A stretch of DNA of 64,000 nucleotides, from contig NZ_LT985188.1 of NCBI RefSeq assembly GCF_900289045.1, forward strand, positions 2,976,001-3,040,000. The letters are read 5' to 3'. The position numbers and the translations under genes are program-made. Each line of letters starts with the position of its first letter. Position 1 is the stretch's first letter. The notes below the pieces were generated by a model. That model did no database searches and had not been told where the DNA came from. It saw only the letters and a program-made list of their open reading frames with translations. Shown piece after piece: positions 43,594-52,094 of this stretch. The DNA is from Micropruina glycogenica (GTDB lineage Bacteria > Actinomycetota > Actinomycetes > Propionibacteriales > Propionibacteriaceae).

Positions 43594-45062
43594 GGCAGGT
43601 CCCAGGCCGCGTCGAACTCGGCCAGTTCAGCGACGAAGGCGGGGTCGGGGTGAAACTGCTCCGGTGTGGTGGCGGTGGCTGCTCGGTAGACCAGATGGGT
43701 CACGGGGCGTCCACCCTCGAGCGCGCCGGTCAGCTGCCTGATCTCGGCCACCCGGCGGGTACGGCGGCCGCCCCGCCACGTGTCGTCGATGAGGTTCACG
43801 TAAATCAGCAGGTGAATGTGGTGGGCCACCTGTCGGTAGGCCTCGTCGACGGTCAGCACCCCACCCTGCGCCACCCGGGCAGCCAACCGGTCCATCGTGG
43901 ACGCCGCGGAGTGCGAGTGGGTCGTTGACAGGGTGCCCGCTCCTGCCTGCATGGCTTCGAACATGGCGCCCGCCTCCGAGCCGCGCACCTCGCCGATGAT
44001 CAGCCGCGACAGGTTCTGCCGCAGTGCTTCGGGAATCAGGTCGGCGACGGTGAACTCGCCCAGCCGGCGTCCGTCCTGCTGCTCGCCCATGCCGATCTTG
44101 GCCTGCAGCGCCAGCATGTTGCGCCGCTCCGGCCGCAGGTGGGTGAGCAACTCGTAGTCGGTTTCGAGGGTGCCGAACCGCTCATTGGCCGGAATCGCCT
44201 CGATCAAGGCCCGCAGCAAGGTCGTTTTGCCCGCGCCTTGGTCGCCGGCGATCACCATCGACTTGCGGGCCATCACCGCCGCATGCAGAAAGCGGCCCAC
44301 CTCCGCCGGCATCATTCCTGTTCTGACCAGGTCTTTCAGCCCGATGTCGGTGAGAATGTGCTGCCTGATCGTGATGCTCGGCCGAAATGAGAGCCCGAAC
44401 CCGATGGCGTGCAGCCTGAACCGGTCGCCCAACGCAAGGGTCATGGTGGGGTGCGCGTCGTCGAACGGACGGGCCGGGCTGACCGTTTCGCCCAGAAACC
44501 GGATCGCCTCGACCAGTTCCTGGTCGCTGTCGGCGACCGGCGGCCGTTCCTCGCGCCGTCCGTCGCTGTACTGCACCATCACCGAGTCGTGGCCGTGAAT
44601 CTCGATGTTCTCGGCCTCGGCGATCTCGAACAGGGGCTGCAGCCGTCCGTAGCCGAAGATCGCGCTCTCGACACCTTCGGCGTAGGCGTGTTCCAGGGCA
44701 ATCGGCCACAGCGCCTGCCCGTTGCTCGACAGGTCTTCGGCGTGGTCGCGTACCACCTGCCGAATCACCGAACGGCCCAGCAGCCGGCGGTCGACCTCGG
44801 GCATCGCGACGCCGTGGTTGTCGTAGTGGTCGGCCAGTTGTGCGGCGATCAGTTCCGACGCCTTGCGGCGCAGCACGACCACCAGGCCCCAGTCGACGCT
44901 CGCCTCGCCGTCGGTGGCGGCCGGCCGCGGCTTCACCGGACGGGTACGGCGCCAGTCGGGTTCGCCGTCGCTCAGCGGCGTGCGGGCCAGCAACTCCTCA
45001 GCGGTCACGGTGGTGACGAACGGCGGATCCTGCAGCAGCGGAACGGTGGTCAGCTTGGTCAT
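43590..45062 (-). CDS. tadA: TadA/CpaF-family pilus ATPase
   Basis: This 490-aa secretion ATPase has an N-terminal domain (about 60-200), Walker A GDQGAGKT (273-280), an Asp box, Walker B LSRLIIGEVRGSEA and a His box (TLSTTHSHSAASTMDRL). It powers Flp pilus assembly. The residues needed for ATP hydrolysis are present, in contrast to the TadZ-like protein before it. The longer open frame reaching upstream is out of frame with TadZ and is not coding; ATG 45062 overlaps the TadZ stop. Confidence 0.94.
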   Translation of the reverse strand: MTKLTTVPLLQDPPFVTTVTAEELLARTPLSDGEPDWRRTRPVKPRPAATDGEASVDWGLVVVLRRKASELIAAQLADHYDNHGVAMPEVDRRLLGRSVIRQVVRDHAEDLSSNGQALWPIALEHAYAEGVESAIFGYGRLQPLFEIAEAENIEIHGHDSVMVQYSDGRREERPPVADSDQELVEAIRFLGETVSPARPFDDAHPTMTLALGDRFRLHAIGFGLSFRPSITIRQHILTDIGLKDLVRTGMMPAEVGRFLHAAVMARKSMVIAGDQGAGKTTLLRALIEAIPANERFGTLETDYELLTHLRPERRNMLALQAKIGMGEQQDGRRLGEFTVADLIPEALRQNLSRLIIGEVRGSEAGAMFEAMQAGAGTLSTTHSHSAASTMDRLAARVAQGGVLTVDEAYRQVAHHIHLLIYVNLIDDTWRGGRRTRRVAEIRQLTGALEGGRPVTHLVYRAATATTPEQFHPDPAFVAELAEFDAAWDLP

Positions 45063-45832
45063 CGGCGCGCTCCGATCAGGTCGCGCGCGGCCTGCAGCCG
45101 TCCCGCGATCGAGCGACCCGCCAGGGTGAGCCCGCGCACGTAGCCGCTGCCGGCGAACCGGCGCGGCGGTGGCGCCCCGTCGCTGAGCACGGCAGCGGCC
45201 TCGGGCTCGAACGCCAGGTCGGCGGCGATGGTGACGCCGAACTGCTGTTGCACCTCGGCCCGTCCGTACGGCATCGAACTGCCGATCAGGCCGAGCGCCA
45301 ACCGCTCGGAACCGGTGGAGTCGGTGAGCGCCGGCAGATACAGCCGCAGCGCCGCCAGTGACACCAGTGAGGTGCGCGTCACCACCAGCACCAGGTCGGC
45401 GTTCTGCGCGAGCGGCAGCGGCAGACCGTCGACGCCGAGCCGTCCGGCATCGATCAGCACGTCGCCTTCGCGGGCGGCGAGGGCCGCCATCAGGTCGGGC
45501 CAGGCGCCGCCGAACAGGCCGACCACGCCGGGGTGCGGGAAGCCGGGCAGAAACCGCACCGGCTCGTCGCGGGCCACCAGCTGCGGCAGGTCGATGGCCT
45601 CGGCGCCGATCACCTCGTCGAACGGACGGCGCTCGCGCCACGCCTGCAGCAGCCCGCCCAGGCCGTGATGCCCCGACCGCTCGCCGTGCAGATAGCCGGC
45701 CAACACCGACTGGGTGGGAGTGCGGTCGGCGTCGACCAGTAGCACCTCATTGGGCCAGGTCAGGGCCAGCCCGAGCGCCGTGGTCGACACCCCGGGCGAG
45801 TGCCCGGCCGAACACAGCACCACGACCGCCAT
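45059..45832 (-). CDS. TadZ/CpaE-like MinD-family protein with atypical P-loop
   Basis: This 257-aa protein has the fold of MinD/ParA relatives (EVLLVDADRTPTQSVLAGYL; DVLIDAGRLG; ADLVLVVTRTSLVSLAALRLYL). TadZ localises the pilus machinery to the pole. The P-loop reads SAGHSPGVSTTA instead of KGGxGKTT, lacking both the signature lysine and the GK. ATP binding is therefore doubtful, as in some other actinobacterial TadZ proteins. It overlaps CpaB by one base and TadA by four. Confidence 0.82.
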   Translation of the reverse strand: MAVVVLCSAGHSPGVSTTALGLALTWPNEVLLVDADRTPTQSVLAGYLHGERSGHHGLGGLLQAWRERRPFDEVIGAEAIDLPQLVARDEPVRFLPGFPHPGVVGLFGGAWPDLMAALAAREGDVLIDAGRLGVDGLPLPLAQNADLVLVVTRTSLVSLAALRLYLPALTDSTGSERLALGLIGSSMPYGRAEVQQQFGVTIAADLAFEPEAAAVLSDGAPPPRRFAGSGYVRGLTLAGRSIAGRLQAARDLIGARR

Positions 45833-46443
45833 CAGCCGGCCCTCTTCACCACGACGAGCCGTCCGGCCGCCGCCAGCCTGGCCACCTCGTCGCTGTCGGC
45901 GTCGGCCACCGTCACCTCGAGCGACGTGCTGCCGTCGGCCAGGGTGGACGGCGCCACCGAGATGGTCGCCCGGTACGACGCGCCCGACTCTTTGCCGTCG
46001 TTGGCCGCGGCGATCGGCACCAGCACCACCGACGTGCCGGACGGCAGCGCCGAGATGGGCACCTGGCCGGGCGTCAGCCGTAGCCCGAGCCGCGAATAGC
46101 CGGTCTCGACCTCAGGGTCGCCGATCGAACTGGGCACCAGCAACGAGCCGCTGGGCAGGTCGACCAGCGCCGTCTTGCCGATCAGTTCGGACGCCTGGTC
46201 GGCCGGCACCGTCTCGACGCCGAGGTGGGTGCCGAGGCTGACCGGCCCGAGGTCGGCGGCGCCGATCACCTCGCCGCGGTAGACGGTTCGGTTGACCTTC
46301 AGCACCGCAGTCGCGTTCGAGACGCTGGAATAGAGCACTGCCGAGCCGAGCCCACCCAGGCAGATCGCCAGCACGCCGACCAGAATCCACCGCAGATTGC
46401 GACGGGGTCGGGCGGTGGCGGCGGTTGCTAGGGGCTCAGACAT
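45832..46443 (-). CDS. CpaB/SAF-domain pilus protein (first gene of the Tad operon)
   Basis: This 203-aa protein has one membrane helix (about 20-42, RWILVGVLAICLGGLGSAVLY). A SAF domain follows (VLKVNRTVYRGEVIGAADLGPVSLG, then LIGKTALVDLPSGSLLVPSSIG) with a C-terminal RcpC-like part. CpaB/RcpC proteins sit in the envelope and stabilise the Flp secretion channel. An AGAGGTAG ribosome site precedes ATG 46443, preferred over the in-frame ATG at 46503. It starts the nine-gene operon. Confidence 0.83.
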   Translation of the reverse strand: MSEPLATAATARPRRNLRWILVGVLAICLGGLGSAVLYSSVSNATAVLKVNRTVYRGEVIGAADLGPVSLGTHLGVETVPADQASELIGKTALVDLPSGSLLVPSSIGDPEVETGYSRLGLRLTPGQVPISALPSGTSVVLVPIAAANDGKESGASYRATISVAPSTLADGSTSLEVTVADADSDEVARLAAAGRLVVVKRAG

Positions 46444-46525
46444 CGGTGGAACTACCTCTGGGTGGGCGACGCGTTGGTTGAGACTAAATGTGGTTTCCGC
46501 CAATTCCAGGGGGTCTCAGGAAAAT

Positions 46526-46565
46526 TGTGGATAACTAAGCACGATTGGCGCGCGCCTGTGGATAA
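46526..46565. promoter_or_regulatory. Two DnaA-box sequences upstream of the Tad operon
   Basis: TGTGGATAA occurs at 46526-46534 and 46557-46565, each the exact complement of the consensus DnaA box TTATCCACA, in the same orientation and 31 bp apart. They lie 83-122 bp upstream of the first Tad gene. The rest of the 236-bp gap has no other recognised signal. Function is unproven. Confidence 0.55.
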
Positions 46566-46679
46566 AGCGTGAGCGCGCGCCGAGGAGCGCTGCCCGCGAA
46601 TCGCGAAAAGACGTCCGATCCTTGCGGCGTGCCTCGCTCAACGTGCGAAAGCTGAAACTGAAGCTCGCGTTCGTGCTCG

Positions 46680-47744
46680 TCAGTGAGCGTGCCGGTGGTG
46701 GGCGTCGGGGTAGTGCTCGTGGCTGTGCGTGATCGCCTCATGCGTGTGGACGTGCCGGTGCCGCACGCCCGCTTCAACGACATCACCGGCGGCGTGCACG
46801 TGATCGTGATGCCCGTCGTCATGCGTGTGCGAATGGTCGTGTGTGACAGCCTCATGGGTGTGGCTGTGGCTGTGCCGCTCGGTGACGTGAAGCCAAGTGC
46901 CGAGAGCCATGAGACCCCCCGCCAGCACAAGCTGCGGCGTCAACGGCTCGCTCAGAACGGCGATCGCGAGCACAGCTCCGAAGAACGGGGCGATCGAGAA
47001 GTAGGCACCGGCGCGCGCCGTGCCGACGTGCCGGAGGGCCACGATGAACAGCACCAGGCTCAAGCCGTAGGCGACGAAGCCCAACGCCATCGCAGCCAGT
47101 GCGACGTGGGCCGCCGGTAACGCAGCGCCGAGCAGCAGGGCGATGCCGAGGTTGGTCGCGCCCGCCGTGCACCCCTTCACCGTCACCAACCACGTCGCGT
47201 CTGACAGTGACACCTTGCGGGTGAGGTTGTTGTCGAGCGCCCAGCAAGCGCAGGCGGCGACGATCGCGAGCGCCGGCCACACCTCGGCGAAGTCCACCCG
47301 CCCGGTGGGCACCGCGATGACCACCGCGCCCGCCACGATGGCCAGCATGCCGACCACCACCCGGCGGTCGGTCGGCTCGCGAAACACCACCCACGCGATC
47401 ACCGCCGTGAGCACACCCTCGACGTTGAGCAGCAACGAGGCACCTGAGGCCGGCATCGAGGCCAGCCCGACCATCAGCAGCACCGGGCCCGCCAGCCCGC
47501 CACTGACGACCGCGCCCACGAGCCACCACACCTCACCGCGCGGCAACGCGACCCGAGGCGAACGACGGATGATGCGCCACAGGCCCATACCCACACCGGC
47601 ACCGACGTAGAGCAGCCCGGCGAGCAACCACGGGTCCACGTCGCCGAGCAGCAACTTGGCCAGCGGCGCGCCGGCACCGAACAGCGCGGCTGACAGCAGC
47701 GCCGCCCGGACGCCGCCGTTGCGCAGCCCTTGCCGTGCGGTCAC
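46680..47744 (-). CDS. EamA/DMT-family transporter with histidine-rich tail
   Basis: This 354-aa protein has ten hydrophobic helices in two EamA halves (LFGAGAPLAKLLLGDVDPWLLAGLLYV; GASLLLNVEGVLTAVIAWVVFREPT; SIAPFFGAVLAIAVLSEPLTPQLVLAGGLMALG). The last ~65 residues are a His/Asp-rich tail (HSHSHTHE, HDHSHTH, HVHTHEAITHSHEHY) that looks metal-binding. EamA transporters export varied metabolites; the tail suggests a metal link such as nickel or zinc sensing. GTG start at 47744. No metal regulator gene is adjacent. Confidence 0.87.
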   Translation of the reverse strand: MTARQGLRNGGVRAALLSAALFGAGAPLAKLLLGDVDPWLLAGLLYVGAGVGMGLWRIIRRSPRVALPRGEVWWLVGAVVSGGLAGPVLLMVGLASMPASGASLLLNVEGVLTAVIAWVVFREPTDRRVVVGMLAIVAGAVVIAVPTGRVDFAEVWPALAIVAACACWALDNNLTRKVSLSDATWLVTVKGCTAGATNLGIALLLGAALPAAHVALAAMALGFVAYGLSLVLFIVALRHVGTARAGAYFSIAPFFGAVLAIAVLSEPLTPQLVLAGGLMALGTWLHVTERHSHSHTHEAVTHDHSHTHDDGHHDHVHAAGDVVEAGVRHRHVHTHEAITHSHEHYPDAHHRHAH

Positions 47745-47884
47745 CGTCCAATCATTGCGCCGTCCGTCATCGTTCGCCGAAGGTTCCGCCTGCCCAGACG
47801 GCTGTGGCCAAGGTTTCCCTTTGGCCGGTCAGCCGGGGGCGAACGAGTCTCGCCCCTGTTGACCAGGGGTGCCACACTTCCGGC

Positions 47885-49579
47885 ATGCCAATCCCCCGCC
47901 CCAAGCCGGCGATCGTGGTGATCGGCCACGAGTACCGCGACGCGATGGTGGTCGAACTCAAGAAGCGCTACGCGGCCGACTACGAGATCGTCGCTCCCAC
48001 CACCATGCCCGAGGTGGTCGAGGTGCTGCAGGGCCTGGGCGACGTCCGCCGTCCGATCGCCCTGGTGGCCTGCGAATACTTCATCGACGGTGAGAAGGCC
48101 ACGCACGTGTTCGCCAAGATCCGCAAGTTCGTACCCACCGCGCGCCGTCTGGTGCTGGTGCCGTCCGAGCGGTTCAAAGACTCGATCATGCCCATGCGCG
48201 AGAGCCTCGCGAACGGCTCCATCGACGCCTCACTGCTGCTGCCCCAGGGCCCGCGCGACGAGGAGTTTCACGCCGCCATCGTCGATCTGCTCAGCGACTG
48301 GGGCTCAACCGTCAACCTCTCAGAGATCGACGGCACCCGCATCGTCTCGGACGGCCCCAGCGCCGAGTTGTCGCGCATTCGCGACTTTCTCAATCAGATG
48401 GGTATGCCGCACACGATGTACGACGCCGCTTCGGACGTCGGCCGCGAAGTGCTCGCCGAGATCGGCCCCGACGCCGAGCTTCCAGTCGTGCATTCTCCGC
48501 AACTCAACCTGGCGCTGAGCCGACCCACCAATGCCCAACTCGGCGGCTTGCTGTATGCCCAACCCGCCGAGGTTTCGGACGGAGCGCCGTTCGACCTGGT
48601 GATCGTCGGTTCCGGTCCGGCGGGCCTGGGGGCGGCGGTGTACGCCGCCAGCGAAGGCCTGCGCACGCTCATGCTCGACTCCGGCCCGATCGGCGGCCAG
48701 GCCGGTACCAGCTCGATGATTCGCAACTACCTCGGCTTTCCACGCGGCATTTCGGGCATGCGGCTCACCCAGCGGGCCCGCTCGCAGGCGTTGCGGTTCG
48801 GGGCCCAGTTCATGATCGGCCGGGCCGTCACCGGGTTGCGCATCGGGGTGGGTGAACCTCACCGGGTGCTGGTCGACGACACCGAGATCATCGCCCGCAC
48901 GGTGCTGATCGCAAGCGGCGTCGATTATCGACGGCTCGGCGTACCGTCGATCGAAGACCTGGTCGGTCGGGGCGTCAACTACGGCACCGCCGCCAGCACC
49001 GCGCGCGACATGAAGCACAAGACGGTCTACGTGGTGGGCGGCGGCAACAGCGCCGGCCAGGCGGCAACCTACCTGTCGCGCTTCGCCGATTCGGTGACGA
49101 TTCTGATTCGCCGGGCCGACCTGGCCGACACCATGTCGCGCTACCTGATCAGCGAAATCGAGGGCAATCCGCGCATCACCGTGCGGCCGTGCACCGCCGT
49201 GGTCGACGGTGGTGGCGACGACGGTCACCTGGCCTGGCTCGACCTGCGCGATCTGAACACCGGCGAGGTCGAACGGGTCGACGCCGCCGGCCTCTACCTA
49301 CTGCTGGGTGCCGAGCCGACCTGTGGCTGGCTGCCCCGCGACGTGGCGATGGACGAGCACGGTTTCGTGCTCACCGGCGCCGACACGCCCTGGCAGTCGT
49401 GGGTGGGTGGACGTCCGCCCGAGCCGTTCGCCACCACGGTGCCGGGCGTCTTCGCCGCCGGCGACATTCGCTGCGGTTCGATGAAGCGGGTCGCGTCGGC
49501 CAGCGGCGAGGGAGCAGCGGTGATTCCCGTGGTGCACGCACACCTGGCGGCCACCGCCGACGAGAACGGCGCGGTCTGA
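47885..49579 (+). CDS. Receiver-like domain fused to thioredoxin-reductase-like flavoprotein without CxxC
   Basis: This 564-aa protein opens with a ~130-residue receiver-like domain (IVVIGHEYRDAMVVELKKRY) and a linker. A two-domain FAD/NAD(P)H enzyme of the TrxB family follows: FAD motif VGSGPAGLGAAVYAASEG (about 242), GGQAGTSSMIRNYLGFPRGISG, NAD(P)H motif VVGGGNSAGQAATYLSRFA (about 383) and C-terminal VPGVFAAGDIRCGSMKRV. The redox CxxC normally placed just before the NADPH motif is replaced by GTAAST, so it cannot reduce thioredoxin in the usual way. Related fused proteins exist in actinobacteria. Partner and reaction are unknown. Confidence 0.85.
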   Translation: MPIPRPKPAIVVIGHEYRDAMVVELKKRYAADYEIVAPTTMPEVVEVLQGLGDVRRPIALVACEYFIDGEKATHVFAKIRKFVPTARRLVLVPSERFKDSIMPMRESLANGSIDASLLLPQGPRDEEFHAAIVDLLSDWGSTVNLSEIDGTRIVSDGPSAELSRIRDFLNQMGMPHTMYDAASDVGREVLAEIGPDAELPVVHSPQLNLALSRPTNAQLGGLLYAQPAEVSDGAPFDLVIVGSGPAGLGAAVYAASEGLRTLMLDSGPIGGQAGTSSMIRNYLGFPRGISGMRLTQRARSQALRFGAQFMIGRAVTGLRIGVGEPHRVLVDDTEIIARTVLIASGVDYRRLGVPSIEDLVGRGVNYGTAASTARDMKHKTVYVVGGGNSAGQAATYLSRFADSVTILIRRADLADTMSRYLISEIEGNPRITVRPCTAVVDGGGDDGHLAWLDLRDLNTGEVERVDAAGLYLLLGAEPTCGWLPRDVAMDEHGFVLTGADTPWQSWVGGRPPEPFATTVPGVFAAGDIRCGSMKRVASASGEGAAVIPVVHAHLAATADENGAV

Positions 49580-49588
49580 CGGTTGTCA

Positions 49589-49622
49589 CTGCGTCATCCC
49601 GGCGACCGCCGGGATCTCACCG
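49589..49622. repeat. Family-A hairpin repeat
   Basis: CATCCCGGCGACCGCCGGGATC directly follows the flavoprotein gene and could end its transcription. Confidence 0.65.
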
Positions 49623-49663
49623 TCACCGATTCAGCCCCGCAAGTCAGCTGCCGGGTGCAGCTC

Positions 49664-49925
49664 GTGGGTATTGGGGACGGTTCCGATTACCGTTCACCGA
49701 CCCACCGCGGCTGGTATTGGGGACGGTTCTCAAACCTCCCGAACGCTGTTGGCTAGGTGTGACACCGTGAAGTGAACGGGCATCGGAACCGTCCCCCTTA
49801 CCCACCAAACCACTCGAGTGAACGGGAATCGGAACCGTCCCCAGTACCCACCAGGACAGATTCGCTGGTCGAGCCCGTCGAGACCTCATGCCGGCAGGGT
49901 TTCGAAACGCTCAACCAGCGACGAC
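49664..49925. repeat. Family-B inverted pairs and family-C repeat
   Basis: GTGGGTATTGGGGACGGTTC at 49664 is opposed by GAACCGTCCCCAGTACCCAC ending at 49851, giving ~34-bp imperfect arms. Two further family-B units lie between them (49714-49736 and 49772-49805). A family-C palindrome (GGTCGAGCCCGTCGAGACC, and TTTCGAAACGCTCAACCAGCGA) follows at 49868-49922. Nothing else was recognised in 49580-50005. Confidence 0.82.
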
Positions 49926-50005
49926 CAGAAGATGGTGTGAATCTGACCCCGTCTGAGGTGGTCAGATGAACGACATCTTTGATCGACCCTGATGACTAAC
50001 CCCGA

Positions 50006-51463
50006 TCAGCCCTCTTCCTGCGCCGCCCACCAGGCCCGCAAGGCCTGCTCGGCGGCCTCCGGCCCCAGCGGCCCCTCGTCAAGCCGCTTCTCGAGCAGAA
50101 ACTTGTACGCCTTGCCCACCGCCGGGCCCGGCGGAATACCGAGAATCGCCATGATCTGCGTGCCGTCGAGGTCGGGACGCATGGCGTCCAGTTGCTCCTG
50201 CGCCGCCAGTTCGTCGATGCGCCACTCCAACTGTTCGTACGCGGTGCGCAGCCGGGCCGCCTTGCGTGCGTTGCGGGTGGTGCAGTCCGAGCGGGTCAGC
50301 ACGTGCAGCCGGTTCAACTCCTCACCCGCGTCGCGCACGTAGCGACGCACGGCCGAGTCGCTCCAGTCGGCGTCGGCGTAGCCGTGAAACCGCAGGTGCA
50401 GTTCGACCAGCTTGGCCACCGACCTGGTCTGATCCGACGAGAACTTCAGTGCCTGCATGCGCTTGGTGGCCATCTTCGCGCCCACCACGTCGTGGTGGTG
50501 AAACGACACCTTGCCGCCCGGCTCGAACCGGCGCGTGCGGGGCTTGCCGATGTCGTGCAGCAGTGCCGCCAGCCGCGCGATCAGGTCGGGCCCGCCGAGC
50601 CGATCCTCGAGGTCGATGGTCTGGTCGAGCACGGTCAGGGTGTGTTCGTAGACGTCCTTGTGGCGGTTGTGCTCGTCGCGTTCCATGCGCAGCGCGGGTA
50701 ACTCGGGCAGCACGTAGCCCGCCAACCCGGTGCTCACGAGCAGGTCAAGGCCCTTTCTCGGGTTCGGCGCCATGATCGTCTTGACCAGCTCGTCGCGCAC
50801 CCGTTCGGCCGACACGATGGTGATGCGTTCGGCCATGTCGGTCATCGCCTGCACCACCGCCGGGGCCGGGCGAAAGTCGAGCTGGGCGGTGAACCGGGCG
50901 GCCCGCATCATGCGCAACGGGTCGTCGCTGAACGACAACTCTGGGGTCGAGGGAGTCATCAGCACGCCGTGCACGAGGTCGTCCGCGCCCTTGAAGGGGT
51001 CGAGCAGATCGCCCGTGGTCATGTCGAGCGCCATGGCGTTGATGGTGAAGTCGCGCCGCACCAGGTCGCCGCCGAGGTGGTCGCCGAACACCACCGCAGG
51101 CTTGCGCGAGTCAGACGCGTAGGCGTCCGACCGAAACGTCGTGACCTCGATCACCAGCTTGACCGGCTCGCCGTCGGGCCCCGGCTCGGTGACCGCGCAG
51201 CCGATGGTGCCGAACTCGCGTCCGATGTCCCACACGGCTTTCGACACCTGCTTCAGCATCGTCTCGATCTCGTCCGGACGCGCCGAGGTGGTGAAGTCCA
51301 AATCGTTGCCGGCGCGCCCCAACAGGGCATCGCGCACCGGCCCACCGACCAGGTAGAGCTCGTGATCGGCCTCGTCGAACAGCTGCGTCAGTCGCCGCAC
51401 CGCAGGCGAACCGGTACGCAGTTCGACCAGTGCGTCGAGCTGGGCGGTGGTGAGGTCTGACAC
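50006..51463 (-). CDS. CCA-adding tRNA nucleotidyltransferase
   Basis: This 485-aa enzyme has the class II nucleotidyltransferase motif LYLVGGPVRDALLGRAGNDLDFTT with the two metal-binding aspartates, VRRDFTINAMALD and DPLRMMRAARFTAQL. A C-terminal HD domain follows (LAALLHDIGKPRTR; KVSFHHHDVVGAKM). It adds or repairs the 3' CCA of tRNAs; the HD domain may supply phosphatase activity. Start GTG 51463 has no ribosome site, but a TACAGT -10-like box lies just upstream, suggesting a leaderless transcript. It lies in the conserved MurJ-SigM region. Confidence 0.93.
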   Translation of the reverse strand: MSDLTTAQLDALVELRTGSPAVRRLTQLFDEADHELYLVGGPVRDALLGRAGNDLDFTTSARPDEIETMLKQVSKAVWDIGREFGTIGCAVTEPGPDGEPVKLVIEVTTFRSDAYASDSRKPAVVFGDHLGGDLVRRDFTINAMALDMTTGDLLDPFKGADDLVHGVLMTPSTPELSFSDDPLRMMRAARFTAQLDFRPAPAVVQAMTDMAERITIVSAERVRDELVKTIMAPNPRKGLDLLVSTGLAGYVLPELPALRMERDEHNRHKDVYEHTLTVLDQTIDLEDRLGGPDLIARLAALLHDIGKPRTRRFEPGGKVSFHHHDVVGAKMATKRMQALKFSSDQTRSVAKLVELHLRFHGYADADWSDSAVRRYVRDAGEELNRLHVLTRSDCTTRNARKAARLRTAYEQLEWRIDELAAQEQLDAMRPDLDGTQIMAILGIPPGPAVGKAYKFLLEKRLDEGPLGPEAAEQALRAWWAAQEEG

Positions 51464-51556
51464 GTCGAGACACTGTACCGGCGGCCGCTCGCCGATGCCG
51501 CGGGCACCGGCCACATCACCTGTCGACGCCAGTCGGTGCGGCGTAGGCTCCGCGGC

Positions 51557-51937
51557 ATGGCCGAACGACTACCCGGCGGCAAGGTGCGCCCCATGCCCGA
51601 CGACCTGCAGGCCGAACTGATCGCCGACAGCGACGCTACGGCGCTGTGGCAAGACATCACGACGCTGGCCCGCAACGAGTTCATCTGCTGGGTCGAGAGC
51701 GCCAAACGAGACCAAACCCGACAGCTCCGCATCACCCGCACGAAAGAAGAGTTGCTCGAAGGCAAGCGTCGGCCCTGCTGCTGGCCGGGCTGCGACCACC
51801 GCGAGAAGACCGGTCACTGGAGCGGGGACGCGGTGCAGCGCCGGCTGTGCGCGCGAAAGGCTCGGGCCGGGTGGATCTCGACAAGCTCGACCAACGGGTG
51901 GTGGTCCCGACCTCTGCCCACGTCACTGCCTTCGTGA
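51557..51937 (+). CDS. YdeI/OmpD-associated-like protein with repeat-derived C-terminus
   Basis: The first ~85 residues (MPDDLQAELIADSDATALWQD; RNEFICWVESAKRDQTRQLRI; ELLEGKR) match the C-terminal part of YdeI-like proteins, which have MPxDL...RxxxxxWIxxAKRxETRxxRI. A CCWPGC motif follows. From about residue 105 the sequence is encoded by a family-C repeat (ISTSSTNGW) and the start of the family-D repeat, so the true end was probably replaced when repeats inserted. The N-terminal domain of full YdeI is absent. Function unknown. Confidence 0.6.
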   Translation: MAERLPGGKVRPMPDDLQAELIADSDATALWQDITTLARNEFICWVESAKRDQTRQLRITRTKEELLEGKRRPCCWPGCDHREKTGHWSGDAVQRRLCARKARAGWISTSSTNGWWSRPLPTSLPS

Positions 51938-51988
51938 CACGCAACTGCCTGCGTGCGGGCAGCTACGTGTCAGAAGGGCAGCTACGTT
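51920..51988. repeat. Family-D hairpin repeat, copy 3
   Basis: ACGTCACTGCCTTCGTGACA is opposed by TGTCAGAAGGGCAGCTACGT around GCCTGCGTGCGGGC. It overlaps the last codons of the YdeI-like gene. Confidence 0.86.
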
Positions 51989-52094
51989 GACGCAGCGACG
52001 GTCGTGGCCGGGCACACCCCGCCACCCATCGCCGCCCGCTCCCACCCCGCGCCGCCTGCCGGGTGCCGCCGAGGGCTCGCCCTACCATGTAACG

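Noticed and set aside
43590-45641. 683-aa version of the Tad ATPase
   Set aside because: The extra N-terminus would be an out-of-frame reading of the TadZ gene; ATG 45062 gives the overlap style of the operon.
46557-46640. Origin of replication near the DnaA boxes
   Set aside because: Only two boxes, no AT-rich unwinding region, and no dnaA, dnaN or rpmH genes nearby in the window.
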